From: Helicobacter_B zhangjianzhongii
Lineage (GTDB): Bacteria > Campylobacterota > Campylobacteria > Campylobacterales > Helicobacteraceae
Direction of reading: 5' to 3'
DNA: 47,923 nucleotides
NCBI RefSeq assembly: GCF_030249855.1
Contig: NZ_JANURN010000011.1
Coordinates: forward strand, 1-47,923
The notes under the pieces are model-generated. The model ran no database searches. It was not told the origin of the DNA and saw only the letters and a program-made list of their open reading frames with translations. A program made the translations under genes and the position numbers. Below are positions 7,519 to 15,313 of this stretch, in pieces (positions within the stretch are counted from its first letter, which is position 1; each line of letters begins with the position of its first letter).

Positions 7519-8916
7519 CTACGCAAGCTTTGAGCGCAAAAAGCTCTCTAACTCTTTGCTAGTAGATTCTATCGCTTCAGCACTTTTGCCCTCCACCAAA
7601 ATACGCAAGATAGGCTCCGTGCCAGAGTAGCGGATAAGTGTGCGCATACCTGATTTTTCTATTTGCTTGCATAGCTCGCTAAAGCCAGAGATGGATTCTA
7701 GGGGCGTTTTTTCTAACACTTTTAGATTGATAAGCTTTTGCGGATAGAGCGTGAAAGGATTTAGAGCTTGATGACTTGAAGTTTTCTTGCGCAAAACTAG
7801 TGCCATCACAGCAATCGCACTCATCAGCCCATCGCCCGTGGTGGAATAATCACTAAAGATAATATGCCCACTTTGCTCACCACCAAAATTACTGCCATAT
7901 TGTTTCATCGCATCAAAGACATATTTATCCCCCACATCACATCGTTGCAGGGTGATATTGTGCTTAGCAAAAAATTCTTCTAAAGCAAGGTTGCTCATCT
8001 GCGTGGCGATGATCGTGTTAGATTCTAGCTCGCCAATAGTGTGGAGATACTCCCCAAGCGCACCTAGCAAAATATCGCCATTGATGATCTTGCCCATATT
8101 ATCGACCACCACTAGCCTATCAGCATCGCCATCAAGCGCGAAGCCAATGTCTGCGCGATATTTCAGCACTTCATTTGCGAGATCTTGGGGGTGCATAGCC
8201 CCGCATTGCTCGTTGATATTAAAGCCATTTGGCGTATTGTTGATGACCACCACATCTGCCCCTAGCTCGTGGAAAATCGTAGGCGCGACCTTATAAGCCG
8301 CTCCATTGGCGCAGTCAAGCACGATACGCAAGCCCTGTAAGCTTAACTCTTTGGGAAAAGAGTTTTTAATATGCACGATATAGCGTCCTATCACATCATC
8401 TATGCGCTTGGAGCTACCGATCTCCTGTCCTACCTTGTGGTTTTGGGCTAGTAGCTGCTTGTTGTGATAGATTTTTTCTATCTGTGCTTCAGCTTTTTCA
8501 TCAAGTTTATTGCCAAAACGATCAAAAAACTTTATCCCATTATCATCAAACGGATTATGACTCGCACTAATCATAATCCCCGCATCACAGCGCATATCTG
8601 CGGTGAGGAAGGCTATGGCAGGGGTGGGCATAGGACCTACTTGTATGACATCATAGCCCACAGAAGTAAGTGCGCTTACTAGGGCGTTTTCTATCATATA
8701 GCCGCTGCGGCGCGTGTCTTTGCCAAGTAGAATCTTATTGCTTGAGCGGATATGCTTTTGCTTGGCAAGATCGCGGAAATACAGCCCAGCAGCGATGCCT
8801 AGCTCGATACAAAATGCCGGTGTAAGGAAGCTTCCTGCCCTGCCGCGCACACCATCAGTGCCAAAGATTTTGGCTAGATTCTGGGGCTTATTTGTTGATA
8901 AAGTCTTTTTGCTCAT
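7519..8916 (-). CDS. glmM: Phosphoglucosamine mutase
   Basis: 465 residues. Converts glucosamine-6-phosphate to glucosamine-1-phosphate for UDP-GlcNAc, peptidoglycan and LPS. Visible: FGTDGVRGRAG (about 18-28), the phosphoserine loop ISASHNPFDDNGIKFF with the phosphorylated Ser near 119, the metal loop LDGDADRLVVVD, the sugar loop GGEQSGHIIF, and the phosphate-binding RYSGTEPILRILVEG near the C-terminus. The N-terminus carries about 15 extra residues (MSKKTLSTNKPQNLAK). glmM followed by lspA is the arrangement in H. pylori as well. Confidence 0.95.
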   Translation of the reverse strand: MSKKTLSTNKPQNLAKIFGTDGVRGRAGSFLTPAFCIELGIAAGLYFRDLAKQKHIRSSNKILLGKDTRRSGYMIENALVSALTSVGYDVIQVGPMPTPAIAFLTADMRCDAGIMISASHNPFDDNGIKFFDRFGNKLDEKAEAQIEKIYHNKQLLAQNHKVGQEIGSSKRIDDVIGRYIVHIKNSFPKELSLQGLRIVLDCANGAAYKVAPTIFHELGADVVVINNTPNGFNINEQCGAMHPQDLANEVLKYRADIGFALDGDADRLVVVDNMGKIINGDILLGALGEYLHTIGELESNTIIATQMSNLALEEFFAKHNITLQRCDVGDKYVFDAMKQYGSNFGGEQSGHIIFSDYSTTGDGLMSAIAVMALVLRKKTSSHQALNPFTLYPQKLINLKVLEKTPLESISGFSELCKQIEKSGMRTLIRYSGTEPILRILVEGKSAEAIESTSKELESFLRSKLA

Positions 8917-8980
8917 TGAACTGCTCCTGTGTGGTCGCTATGTGTGGAGATTAAACTGCTTTTAAATAAAAATTAGGCAG

Positions 8981-8986
8981 AATAAT
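8981..8986 (+). promoter_or_regulatory. Possible -10 box of rpsT
   Basis: AATAAT in GGCAGAATAATGCCC, about 33 bases before the rpsT ATG, in the gap between the divergent glmM and rpsT genes. It resembles the flank of the promoter at 27031 (TATAATGCCC) but the first base is not T. Confidence 0.35.
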
Positions 8987-9018
8987 GCCCTAAAATTTTT
9001 TACAAAAGGATTAAGCCA

Positions 9019-9291
9019 ATGGCAAACCACAAGTCCGCAGAGAAACGAATCCGCCAGACAGAGAGACGCACAGAGCGCAATCGCTACTACCGCACAAGGA
9101 TCAAAAATATCATTAAAGCTGTGCGTGAGAGCGTGGCGAATAATGACCTACCTAAAGCACAAGAAGCCTTTAAAATCGCCAATAAAGAACTCCATAAATT
9201 TGTCAGCAAAGGCATTGTGAAGAAAAACACCGCCGCACGCAAAGTCAGCCGCCTAAACGCTGCTGTAAAAAAGCTCGCCCAATCTGCTTAA
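9019..9291 (+). CDS. rpsT: 30S ribosomal protein S20
   Basis: 90 residues, very basic, helical: NHKSAEKRIRQTERRTERNR at the start, KGIVKKNTAARKVSRLNAAVKKL at the end, typical of S20. Binds 16S rRNA at the base of the 30S subunit. Ribosome site AAAAGGA. Followed by prfA 42 bases on, a pairing also seen in other Helicobacter and Campylobacter genomes. Confidence 0.96.
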   Translation: MANHKSAEKRIRQTERRTERNRYYRTRIKNIIKAVRESVANNDLPKAQEAFKIANKELHKFVSKGIVKKNTAARKVSRLNAAVKKLAQSA

Positions 9292-9294
9292 TCT

Positions 9295-9310
9295 CCTAGC
9301 TTTTGCTAGG
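9295..9310 (+). terminator. Short stem-loop between rpsT and prfA
   Basis: CCTAGC-TTTT-GCTAGG, a perfect 6-bp hairpin just after the rpsT stop, followed by CTCTCTC rather than a T run. It could attenuate read-through from rpsT into prfA or protect the 3' end of the rpsT message. Confidence 0.4.
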
Positions 9311-9333
9311 CTCTCTCAAGGGTTATAAATTTT

Positions 9334-10398
9334 ATGCTTAGTGATACACTGCGTCCCATTATCGCGCGTTATGATGAAATTAGCGATCTGCTCTCTCGCC
9401 CCGAGATAGTAGCAGATGTCAAGCAGCTAACTACCCTTAGCAAAGAGCAAAGCCAAATCCAAGAAATCACGCAGCAAGCGAGAATCTATCTCACCACCCT
9501 AGAATCCATACAAGAAAACAAGCTACTTTTAGAAGACAAAGAGCTAAGTGAGCTTGCTAAGGAAGAGCTAAAATCTCTAGAATCCACTAAAACAGAGCTA
9601 GAAGAGCACTTGCGAGTGCTGCTAATCCCCAAAGACCCAAATGATGATAAAAATATTTATCTCGAGCTGCGAGCAGGCACAGGGGGCGATGAGGCGGGGA
9701 TTTTTGTGGGGGATTTGTTTCGCGCATATTGCCGCTATGCTGATACAAAGGGCTGGAAGGTGGAGATTATAAGCTCAAGTGAAAATGATGTAGGCGGATA
9801 TAAAGAAATAATCGCGCTTATCAAGGGCTCGGGCGTGTTTTCTAAGCTTAAATTTGAGGGTGGCACGCATCGTGTCCAGCGTGTCCCTCAAACTGAATCT
9901 CAAGGTAGAATCCACACTTCTGCTATCACCGTGGCGATTATGCCAGAAGTCGATGATGTAGAAATCACCATTAACCCAAATGACTTACGCATAGAAGTCT
10001 TCCGTGCAGGAGGGCACGGCGGACAATGTGTCAATACCACGGATTCTGCGGTGCGTATCACGCATATCCCCACAGGCATTAGCGTATCTATGCAAGATGA
10101 AAAGTCCCAGCATAAAAACAAAGACAAAGCGATGAAGATTCTAAAAGCTAGAATCTATGAAGCCCAGCTTGCCGAGCAGATGGCGCAAAACTCCCAAGCG
10201 CGCAAAGATCAAGTCGGCAGTGGCGATAGAAGTGAGCGTATCCGCACTTACAACTACCCGCAAAATCGCCTGACAGATCATCGTATCAACACCACTTTAT
10301 ATAGCTTAGAAGAAATAATGCTCTCTGGTAATTTGGATTCTATCATTGATCCTTTGATCGCCCACGCGCAATCGCTTGCCCTAAGCGCACAAGAATAG
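9334..10398 (+). CDS. prfA: Peptide chain release factor 1
   Basis: 354 residues. Recognises UAA and UAG and triggers peptide release. GGQ is at 229-231 (GGHGGQCVNTTDSAVRITH). The codon-recognition segment reads HRVQRVPQTESQGRIHTSA, the P-x-T type of RF1 rather than the SPF type of RF2, and the length also fits RF1. No frameshift site, as expected for prfA. Confidence 0.96.
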   Translation: MLSDTLRPIIARYDEISDLLSRPEIVADVKQLTTLSKEQSQIQEITQQARIYLTTLESIQENKLLLEDKELSELAKEELKSLESTKTELEEHLRVLLIPKDPNDDKNIYLELRAGTGGDEAGIFVGDLFRAYCRYADTKGWKVEIISSSENDVGGYKEIIALIKGSGVFSKLKFEGGTHRVQRVPQTESQGRIHTSAITVAIMPEVDDVEITINPNDLRIEVFRAGGHGGQCVNTTDSAVRITHIPTGISVSMQDEKSQHKNKDKAMKILKARIYEAQLAEQMAQNSQARKDQVGSGDRSERIRTYNYPQNRLTDHRINTTLYSLEEIMLSGNLDSIIDPLIAHAQSLALSAQE

Positions 10399-10508
10399 CC
10401 CTAAAATAGCCCCTAAATCCCTAGTGCAGAAGTGTGTATAATCTCTGTGATCTTACTAGAATCCAAGCAGTTTTGAGATAGCTCTCTTCTGCAAGACCCC
10501 AAAAGCTA

Positions 10509-11915
10509 TTATGATAAATGTGCTAGTAGTGCCTGTATGCGCTGTATGCTCTGGTCTTGCCCTATGATTAGCAAAGCTTCGCATACGCCTATACCACCAC
10601 CTTTGCCAAGTAGGGCTAGGCGCAAGGCTGGCATAAGCTTGCCGATTTTTACAGAGCTGGATTCTGCGTAGTTGTGGAGATAGGATTCTAGCTTGCTGGG
10701 ATTAAGAGCGCAAAAGCATTGGGCAAATTCTTCTTCATCAATGATTTTTGCCAAAACCCCCAGCGCACTAGAATCCACTTTTTGTAGCATTTTTTCATCA
10801 TAGGATTTTGGCGGGGTTTGGATATCTTTAAGCTGGGCGGCAAACTCTACGAGAGTTTTGCTCCTGTCTTTTAATGCGCTAAAAAGTAGTGATTTTATCG
10901 GCTTTTCATATTCATCAAGCTTCGCGCCAAATTCTTGCAATAGGGCTTCTAGCCTTGTATCATCACAGGCTTTAATGTAGTGTTGATTAAGCCACAAAAA
11001 TTTTTCTTGATTGTAGCGGCTAGCAGAAGAATTGATGTCTTTAGCATCAAAAAGCTCGCGCATTTCTTGGAGAGAAAATATCTCCTGATCCTCATAGCTC
11101 CAGCCAAGTCGCACAAGGAAATTCAGCAGTGCTTCTGGTAAATAGCCCATAAGCTTATAGTCCATAACGCCCATTGCCCCATCACGCTTGCTAAGCTTTT
11201 TGCCATCGGGGTTGAGAATCATAGGGATATGATAAAACTTGGGAATAGAGAAGTTTAGGGCTTGATAGATAAGAATCTGCTTTGGTGTGTTGCTAGTGTG
11301 ATCATCACCTCGGATCACATCAGTTACGCCCATTAGCGCATCATCGATTGCCACGACAAAGTTATAAGTCGGGCTGCCATCTGAGCGCAAAATGATGAAG
11401 TCATCAAGCTCTTTTGCTTGCACGCAGATTCTGCCTTTTACCCCATCATCAAAGACTATTTCACCATCAAGTGGGGCTTTTATGCGGATCACAGGAGTGT
11501 GATCGCTTGGCGGCGTGCCGGTAAAATCTCGGTAGCGATTGTCATAGCGCGGCGTTATGCCCTGTGCGCGTTGGGATTCTCGCAACTCTTCTAGCTCTTC
11601 TTTGCTCATATAGCAGTAATAAGCCTTGCCTTCTTCTACAAGTTTTTTAGCATAGCTGGCATAGAGTGGGAATCGCTCGCTTTGATAGATGATTTCATCA
11701 TCACATTCTAGCCCCACCCACGCAAAAGATTCTAGGATCGCTCGTGCAGCATCTTTGGAGTTTCTAGCAAGATCTGTGTCTTCAATGCGTATGAGAAATT
11801 TGCCTCCGTGCTTGCGTGCATAGAGATAGTTAAATAACGCTGTGCGCAACCCACCAATATGCAAATAGCCTGTGGGTGATGGGGCAAAACGCGTAACAAC
11901 CAATCGCTTATCCAT
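10509..11915 (-). CDS. gltX: Glutamyl-tRNA synthetase, GltX1 type
   Basis: 468 residues, class I synthetase charging tRNA-Glu. HIGH-type motif PTGYLHIGGLRT (15-26) and KMSKS-type KKLSKRDGA are present. YYCYMSKEELEELRE and ITPRYDNRYRDFTGTPP follow the pattern I know from H. pylori GltX1 rather than GltX2, the second copy that misacylates tRNA-Gln before amidation by GatCAB. A gltX2 is therefore expected elsewhere. ATG 11915 has AGGAGA 4 bases upstream; an earlier in-frame ATG at 11933 lies before that site. Confidence 0.95.
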   Translation of the reverse strand: MDKRLVVTRFAPSPTGYLHIGGLRTALFNYLYARKHGGKFLIRIEDTDLARNSKDAARAILESFAWVGLECDDEIIYQSERFPLYASYAKKLVEEGKAYYCYMSKEELEELRESQRAQGITPRYDNRYRDFTGTPPSDHTPVIRIKAPLDGEIVFDDGVKGRICVQAKELDDFIILRSDGSPTYNFVVAIDDALMGVTDVIRGDDHTSNTPKQILIYQALNFSIPKFYHIPMILNPDGKKLSKRDGAMGVMDYKLMGYLPEALLNFLVRLGWSYEDQEIFSLQEMRELFDAKDINSSASRYNQEKFLWLNQHYIKACDDTRLEALLQEFGAKLDEYEKPIKSLLFSALKDRSKTLVEFAAQLKDIQTPPKSYDEKMLQKVDSSALGVLAKIIDEEEFAQCFCALNPSKLESYLHNYAESSSVKIGKLMPALRLALLGKGGGIGVCEALLIIGQDQSIQRIQALLAHLS

Positions 11916-11945
11916 TAGATCTCCTAGGTGCAATATTTGGCGTGG

Positions 11946-11951
11946 ATTTTA
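11946..11951 (-). promoter_or_regulatory. Extended -10 promoter of gltX
   Basis: TTTGCTAAAAT on the minus strand, an extended -10 about 30 bases before the gltX ATG. It is back to back with the plus-strand box at 11964, only 12 bases away, so polymerase binding at the two may be mutually exclusive. Confidence 0.55.
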
Positions 11952-11963
11952 GCAAATTTTTGC

Positions 11964-11969
11964 TATATT
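11964..11969 (+). promoter_or_regulatory. Extended -10 promoter of the TRIC-like gene
   Basis: TTTTGCTATATT, an extended -10 about 25 bases before the ATG at 11994. Confidence 0.6.
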
Positions 11970-11993
11970 TTGCGTTTTACAGGAGCGTGGTAG

Positions 11994-12608
11994 ATGTTTT
12001 TGCTTGTGCTATATATCATAGGGATTACCGCAGAGGGTATGAGTGGGGCATTGATCGCTGGGCGGTATAAGATGGATCTAATTGGCGTGCTGTTTATCGC
12101 TCTAGCGGCTGCTATTGGCGGAGGGTCGGTCCGCGATATACTCTTTAATCATTATCCGCTTACTTGGGTAGCCCATCCAGAATATATTATCATTGTTTGT
12201 GCTGCGGCATTGCTTACTACACTAATCCCAAGCGTGATTGCTCGGCTAGAGAAGCTGTTTTTGGTGCTTGATGCTTTGGGGCTTGTTACATTTGCAGTCA
12301 TTGGTGCAGAGATCGCGCGCGCGCAAGGCTTAGGAGTCGTGCTAGTGGTAACCTCTGGTGTGATCACTGCGGTATTTGGCGGTGTGCTGCGCGATATATT
12401 TTGCGGGATTGTGCCGCTTGTATTTCGTAAGGAATTTTATGCAGGAGTAGCGATCCTTACTTCGCTTATTTATTATGGACTAAGTTTGCTTGAGTGGGAT
12501 TTGGAGGTGGCGAGTATTGTGGCTGTTGTGAGTGGGTTTATCATTAGGATTCTAGCGATTTGGTATAACTTCTCTGTGCCGGTGTTTTCCTATGGGGCAA
12601 AGGAGTAG
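11994..12608 (+). CDS. TRIC-type cation channel family protein (YicG/UPF0126)
   Basis: 204 residues with about seven membrane helices arranged as two similar halves, each holding a glycine-rich loop: AAIGGGSVRDILFN (about 38-51) and AVFGGVLRDIFCG. These repeated GG-x-x-RD loops mark the bacterial homologues of trimeric intracellular cation channels. Inner membrane; a monovalent cation channel role is known for some homologues, otherwise unproven. AGGAG lies 8 bases before the ATG. The exonuclease gene follows after 20 bases. Confidence 0.87.
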   Translation: MFLLVLYIIGITAEGMSGALIAGRYKMDLIGVLFIALAAAIGGGSVRDILFNHYPLTWVAHPEYIIIVCAAALLTTLIPSVIARLEKLFLVLDALGLVTFAVIGAEIARAQGLGVVLVVTSGVITAVFGGVLRDIFCGIVPLVFRKEFYAGVAILTSLIYYGLSLLEWDLEVASIVAVVSGFIIRILAIWYNFSVPVFSYGAKE

Positions 12609-12628
12609 GTCTATATAAGGAGTAAGAG

Positions 12629-13468
12629 ATGATTTGTGTATTTGACATAGAAACAATCCCAGATGTAGCACAAATTGCACAAGCATATAATTTGGATGGC
12701 AAGAGTGCTTTGGAGATTTGCACATATGCCTTTAATGCACAATTAGAAAAGAGTGGTAGCACATTTTTACCGCTTTATTGGCATAGGGTGATTGCGATTT
12801 CAAGTGTGGTGTGTGATGATTATGGGAAGTTTGCTAAGGTGGGGAGCTTTGGCAAGAGTGCTAGCGAGAATCTAGTCTATGATGAAGCAGGGATTGATAA
12901 GCTAGAGCAGTGCTTGATAGAGGAGTTTTTGCAATTTTTAAATACCAAAGAGCCTAGGCTTGTGAGCTTTAATGGCAGGGGATTTGATATGCCTGTGCTG
13001 CTGCTTAGGGCTATGCGCTATAACTGCAGCGCGTTTAGATTCTTTGAGGCGCAAAATTACGCGCGGACAAAAAGCAAATGGGAAAATTATCGCGCGAGAT
13101 ATAGTGAATATTGGCATACGGATTTGCTGGATTCTCTGGGGAATTTCGGCTCTACGCGTGCGCTCACGCTTGATGGCGTGTGTAAAATGCTTGGGATTGT
13201 GGGGAAATATGATGTGAGTGGTGGTGATGTGTATGAGCTATTTTATAAGCAAAAAGCCCTTGATGTGATCAATCATTATTGCCAAAGCGATGTGCTAAAT
13301 ACTTATTGGCTGTATTTGAAGTATGCGATATTAAAGGGAGAATTGCAGAGTGAAGAGTATGGGGTGATATTAGAAGATTTTGCTAGCAAGCTAGATTCTA
13401 ATGCACCTTATGCAAGAGTATTTAAAGAGCAAATTGCTTGTGAGATCACTAAGTTACAGGGCTTATGA
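12629..13468 (+). CDS. Predicted 3'-5' exonuclease, PolB-exonuclease-like
   Basis: 279 residues. The ribonuclease H-like exonuclease core is visible: Exo I VFDIETIPDV (Asp6, Glu8), Exo II FNGRGFDMPVLLLRA, and Exo III in NHYCQSDVLNTYWLYLKY. The arrangement fits the stand-alone PolB-type exonuclease family (Pfam DNA_pol_B_exo2). Likely acts in DNA repair or end trimming; no polymerase domain is present. Ribosome site AAGGAG. The last 20 bases overlap the 3' end of tilS on the opposite strand. Confidence 0.85.
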   Translation: MICVFDIETIPDVAQIAQAYNLDGKSALEICTYAFNAQLEKSGSTFLPLYWHRVIAISSVVCDDYGKFAKVGSFGKSASENLVYDEAGIDKLEQCLIEEFLQFLNTKEPRLVSFNGRGFDMPVLLLRAMRYNCSAFRFFEAQNYARTKSKWENYRARYSEYWHTDLLDSLGNFGSTRALTLDGVCKMLGIVGKYDVSGGDVYELFYKQKALDVINHYCQSDVLNTYWLYLKYAILKGELQSEEYGVILEDFASKLDSNAPYARVFKEQIACEITKLQGL

Positions 13469-14585
13469 AGGCATTGGCAATGCGCTCCTTGCATTGTGCT
13501 AGCGATAGGGACTCTTGCAGGCTATAAGCATACAAGCTTGGACGCAATCTTTTAGGGATATGTAGTTTGCGGAATTGGTCTTTGACTTGTTTGGGTAGGG
13601 TGATACTGGTGTATTTGGTGATAAGAATAGCAAAGGGATAGCTCGTGCTAGGAAAATGCTCTATGCAGAATCTAGCTTTTTGCTGGGCTTTGGTATGTGT
13701 AAAAGGCGGATTCTGGCTTGCTCGCTGCTTGCTCGCTGTATAAATCTCACAAGAAAAATGTGTGCGTATAATTTCTTCTCGCTGTTTGCTTGAGAGCACA
13801 TAGCCCTGTGTCTTTAACGCATTGGCGATATGGTGGATTGCTTGGTGTGTGTCAAAAGCATAAATACCGATAAAATAACTATGCTTAGTAAGGAAGAATC
13901 CACCTTGATAGAGAGAATCTTTTTCTTTGCTAAGGATTTTTAAGCTTTGCTGCAATCCCTTGCCGTAACGCTGGATTAGCTCGGTGGCAAAATGTGTGCG
14001 GATAAAGTTGCGCTCATAGGCTGGGTTGGTGTTTGTGCTATCTACAAAAAACTTTAACCCCCTGCTTGTGCAGTAGTTGAGAATATCTTGCTTATAGCAC
14101 CAAAGTAATGGACGGATAATGGGGTAGGGCGTGGATTTTGGGGTTTCTTGTGTGCTTTGTGGATAATACCAAGCAATCTCTTCAAAGCCAAGTAGCCCAG
14201 CGATACCGCTGCCCTTGCCAAGTCGTAGTAGTAACCATTCAATACGATCGTTGAAATTATGCGCTAGCAAAAGCCCGGAGTAGCTGTATTTAGCAATTAG
14301 CGTGCTAAAAAACTTGTAGCGAAATTGTCGTGCTTGTGCTTCAAAATTACTAGAAAAAACAGGGGCTTTAGTTTGAAAGCATTGTTTATCGTGTAGTGTG
14401 GCAAGCTCTTTGGCATAGGCGGTCTCTTCTTTGCTTTGTGTGCGCACGCCATAATCCACAATAGCAATGTCAAAATCAATATGCTTTTCAAGTAGATAAA
14501 AAAATAGTGCGACAGAATCTGCTCCGCCAGAAAATCCAAGCAGAAATTTGCCATTGTGTAAGATGGGGTTGCATAAAGCCTGCAT
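13449..14585 (-). CDS. tilS: tRNA(Ile)-lysidine synthase
   Basis: 378 residues. Adds lysine to C34 of the CAU-anticodon tRNA-Ile so that it reads AUA. The PP-loop SGGADS is at 19-24, followed by VDYGVRTQSKEE, LLLAHNFNDRIEWLLLRLGKGSG and the DSTNTNPAYERNFIR motif. ATG 14585 is chosen; a TTG at 14591 is possible, and neither has a strong ribosome site. It lies directly downstream of two tRNA-Leu genes on the same strand and may be cotranscribed with them. The 3' end overlaps the convergent exonuclease gene by 20 bases. Confidence 0.94.
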   Translation of the reverse strand: MQALCNPILHNGKFLLGFSGGADSVALFFYLLEKHIDFDIAIVDYGVRTQSKEETAYAKELATLHDKQCFQTKAPVFSSNFEAQARQFRYKFFSTLIAKYSYSGLLLAHNFNDRIEWLLLRLGKGSGIAGLLGFEEIAWYYPQSTQETPKSTPYPIIRPLLWCYKQDILNYCTSRGLKFFVDSTNTNPAYERNFIRTHFATELIQRYGKGLQQSLKILSKEKDSLYQGGFFLTKHSYFIGIYAFDTHQAIHHIANALKTQGYVLSSKQREEIIRTHFSCEIYTASKQRASQNPPFTHTKAQQKARFCIEHFPSTSYPFAILITKYTSITLPKQVKDQFRKLHIPKRLRPSLYAYSLQESLSLAQCKERIANAFISPVT

Positions 14586-14634
14586 AAGCAATCTTTGATA
14601 GATTTATATTGTAGAAATAAGTGTAAAACATCTA

Positions 14635-14721
14635 TGGTGCCGAAGGTCGGACTCGAACCGACACAAGGTCGCCCTTACTAGATTTTGAGTCTAGCGCGTC
14701 TACCAGTTTCACCACTTCGGC
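14635..14721 (-). tRNA. tRNA-Leu (CAA)
   Basis: Class II tRNA with an encoded CCA. Acceptor GCCGAAG pairs with CTTCGGC; D-loop GGTGAAACTGGTAGAC; anticodon stem CTAGA/TCTAG around loop CTCAAAA gives anticodon CAA (reads UUG); long variable arm; T-arm GTCGGTTCGAGTCCGAC. Confidence 0.95.
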
Positions 14722-14731
14722 ATTTTGTGAA

Positions 14732-14816
14732 TGGTGCGCTGAGCGAGACTTGAACTCGCACGGGTCGCCCCGCCACCCCCTCAAGATGGTGTGTCTACCA
14801 ATTCCACCACCAGCGC
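14732..14816 (-). tRNA. tRNA-Leu (GAG)
   Basis: Class II tRNA with an encoded CCA. Acceptor GCGCTGG pairs with TCAGCGC, with one G-U at the inner end; anticodon stem CCATC/GGTGG around loop TTGAGGG gives anticodon GAG (reads CUC/CUU); variable arm CGGGGCGACCCG; T-arm TGCGAGTTCAAGTCTCGC. It lies 10 bases upstream of tRNA-Leu(CAA) and 23 bases after the atpE stop. Confidence 0.93.
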
Positions 14817-14839
14817 ATACCCTGCATAAGCAGGGGAAA

Positions 14840-15205
14840 TTAGCCTAAAAGAGCTTTGAATGCTTCAACGATCATTTTAGATTCTGGTAGGAATGGATTC
14901 CCATAGATTGCAATGATCGCAAAAACAAGCGTATAGATAACTTGCGCTTCAATAAGTGCTAGTGCGATAAACATTGTCCCAAGAAGCTTGCCGCCAATAC
15001 CCGGATTTCTCGCGGTCCCAGAAATTGTAGCTGCTGCTGCATTTCCCATACCGATTGCTCCACCAAGTGCAGCAATACCAAGACCAATAACACCACCAGC
15101 TACAGAAAGAGCAAGTAAAAGTGATAGATCACTACCGCTAAACACACTCTCACCAGCGAATGCAAACGCTACAAAACCAAAACACAAAACAAGTAAAGCT
15201 TTCAT
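14840..15205 (-). CDS. atpE: ATP synthase F0 subunit c
   Basis: 121 residues, forming the membrane rotor ring of ATP synthase. The first about 18 residues are a signal-peptide-like helix (MKALLVLCFGFVAFAFAGES), then the two ring helices (about 27-60 and 73-100) joined by the polar loop ARNPG (Arg66). The proton-binding carboxylate is Glu86 in ALALIEAQVIY. The N-terminal leader is a known feature of epsilonproteobacterial c subunits; the protein is also about 15 residues longer at the C-terminus than the usual form. It stands apart from the other atp genes, as in Helicobacter generally. Ribosome site AAGGAG. Confidence 0.95.
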   Translation of the reverse strand: MKALLVLCFGFVAFAFAGESVFSGSDLSLLLALSVAGGVIGLGIAALGGAIGMGNAAAATISGTARNPGIGGKLLGTMFIALALIEAQVIYTLVFAIIAIYGNPFLPESKMIVEAFKALLG

Positions 15206-15273
15206 TGTTTCTCCTTAAAAATTTTTGCCACCTTTCGGATCTGTCCCCTACTCGCGCGGTCAAATAGGAATTT

Positions 15274-15279
15274 ATTATC
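15274..15279 (-). promoter_or_regulatory. Extended -10 promoter of atpE
   Basis: CTGCGATAAT on the minus strand, about 68 bases before the atpE ATG, leaving a leader of about 60 bases. The tRNA-Leu genes and tilS downstream may be served by the same promoter. Confidence 0.55.
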
Positions 15280-15286
15280 GCAGAAA

Positions 15287-15313
15287 CTAGCTAAAAACTA
15301 GCTAAAAACTAGC
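15287..15313. repeat. 11-bp tandem repeat at the pnp stop
   Basis: CTAGCTAAAAA twice (15287-15297, 15298-15308) and the start of a third copy at 15309, which includes the pnp stop codon. It sits between the pnp stop and the atpE promoter. Confidence 0.6.

Noticed and set aside
13449..13468. tilS or exonuclease truncated by the 20-base overlap
   Set aside because: Both reach normal length and motifs are complete; it is a simple convergent overlap.
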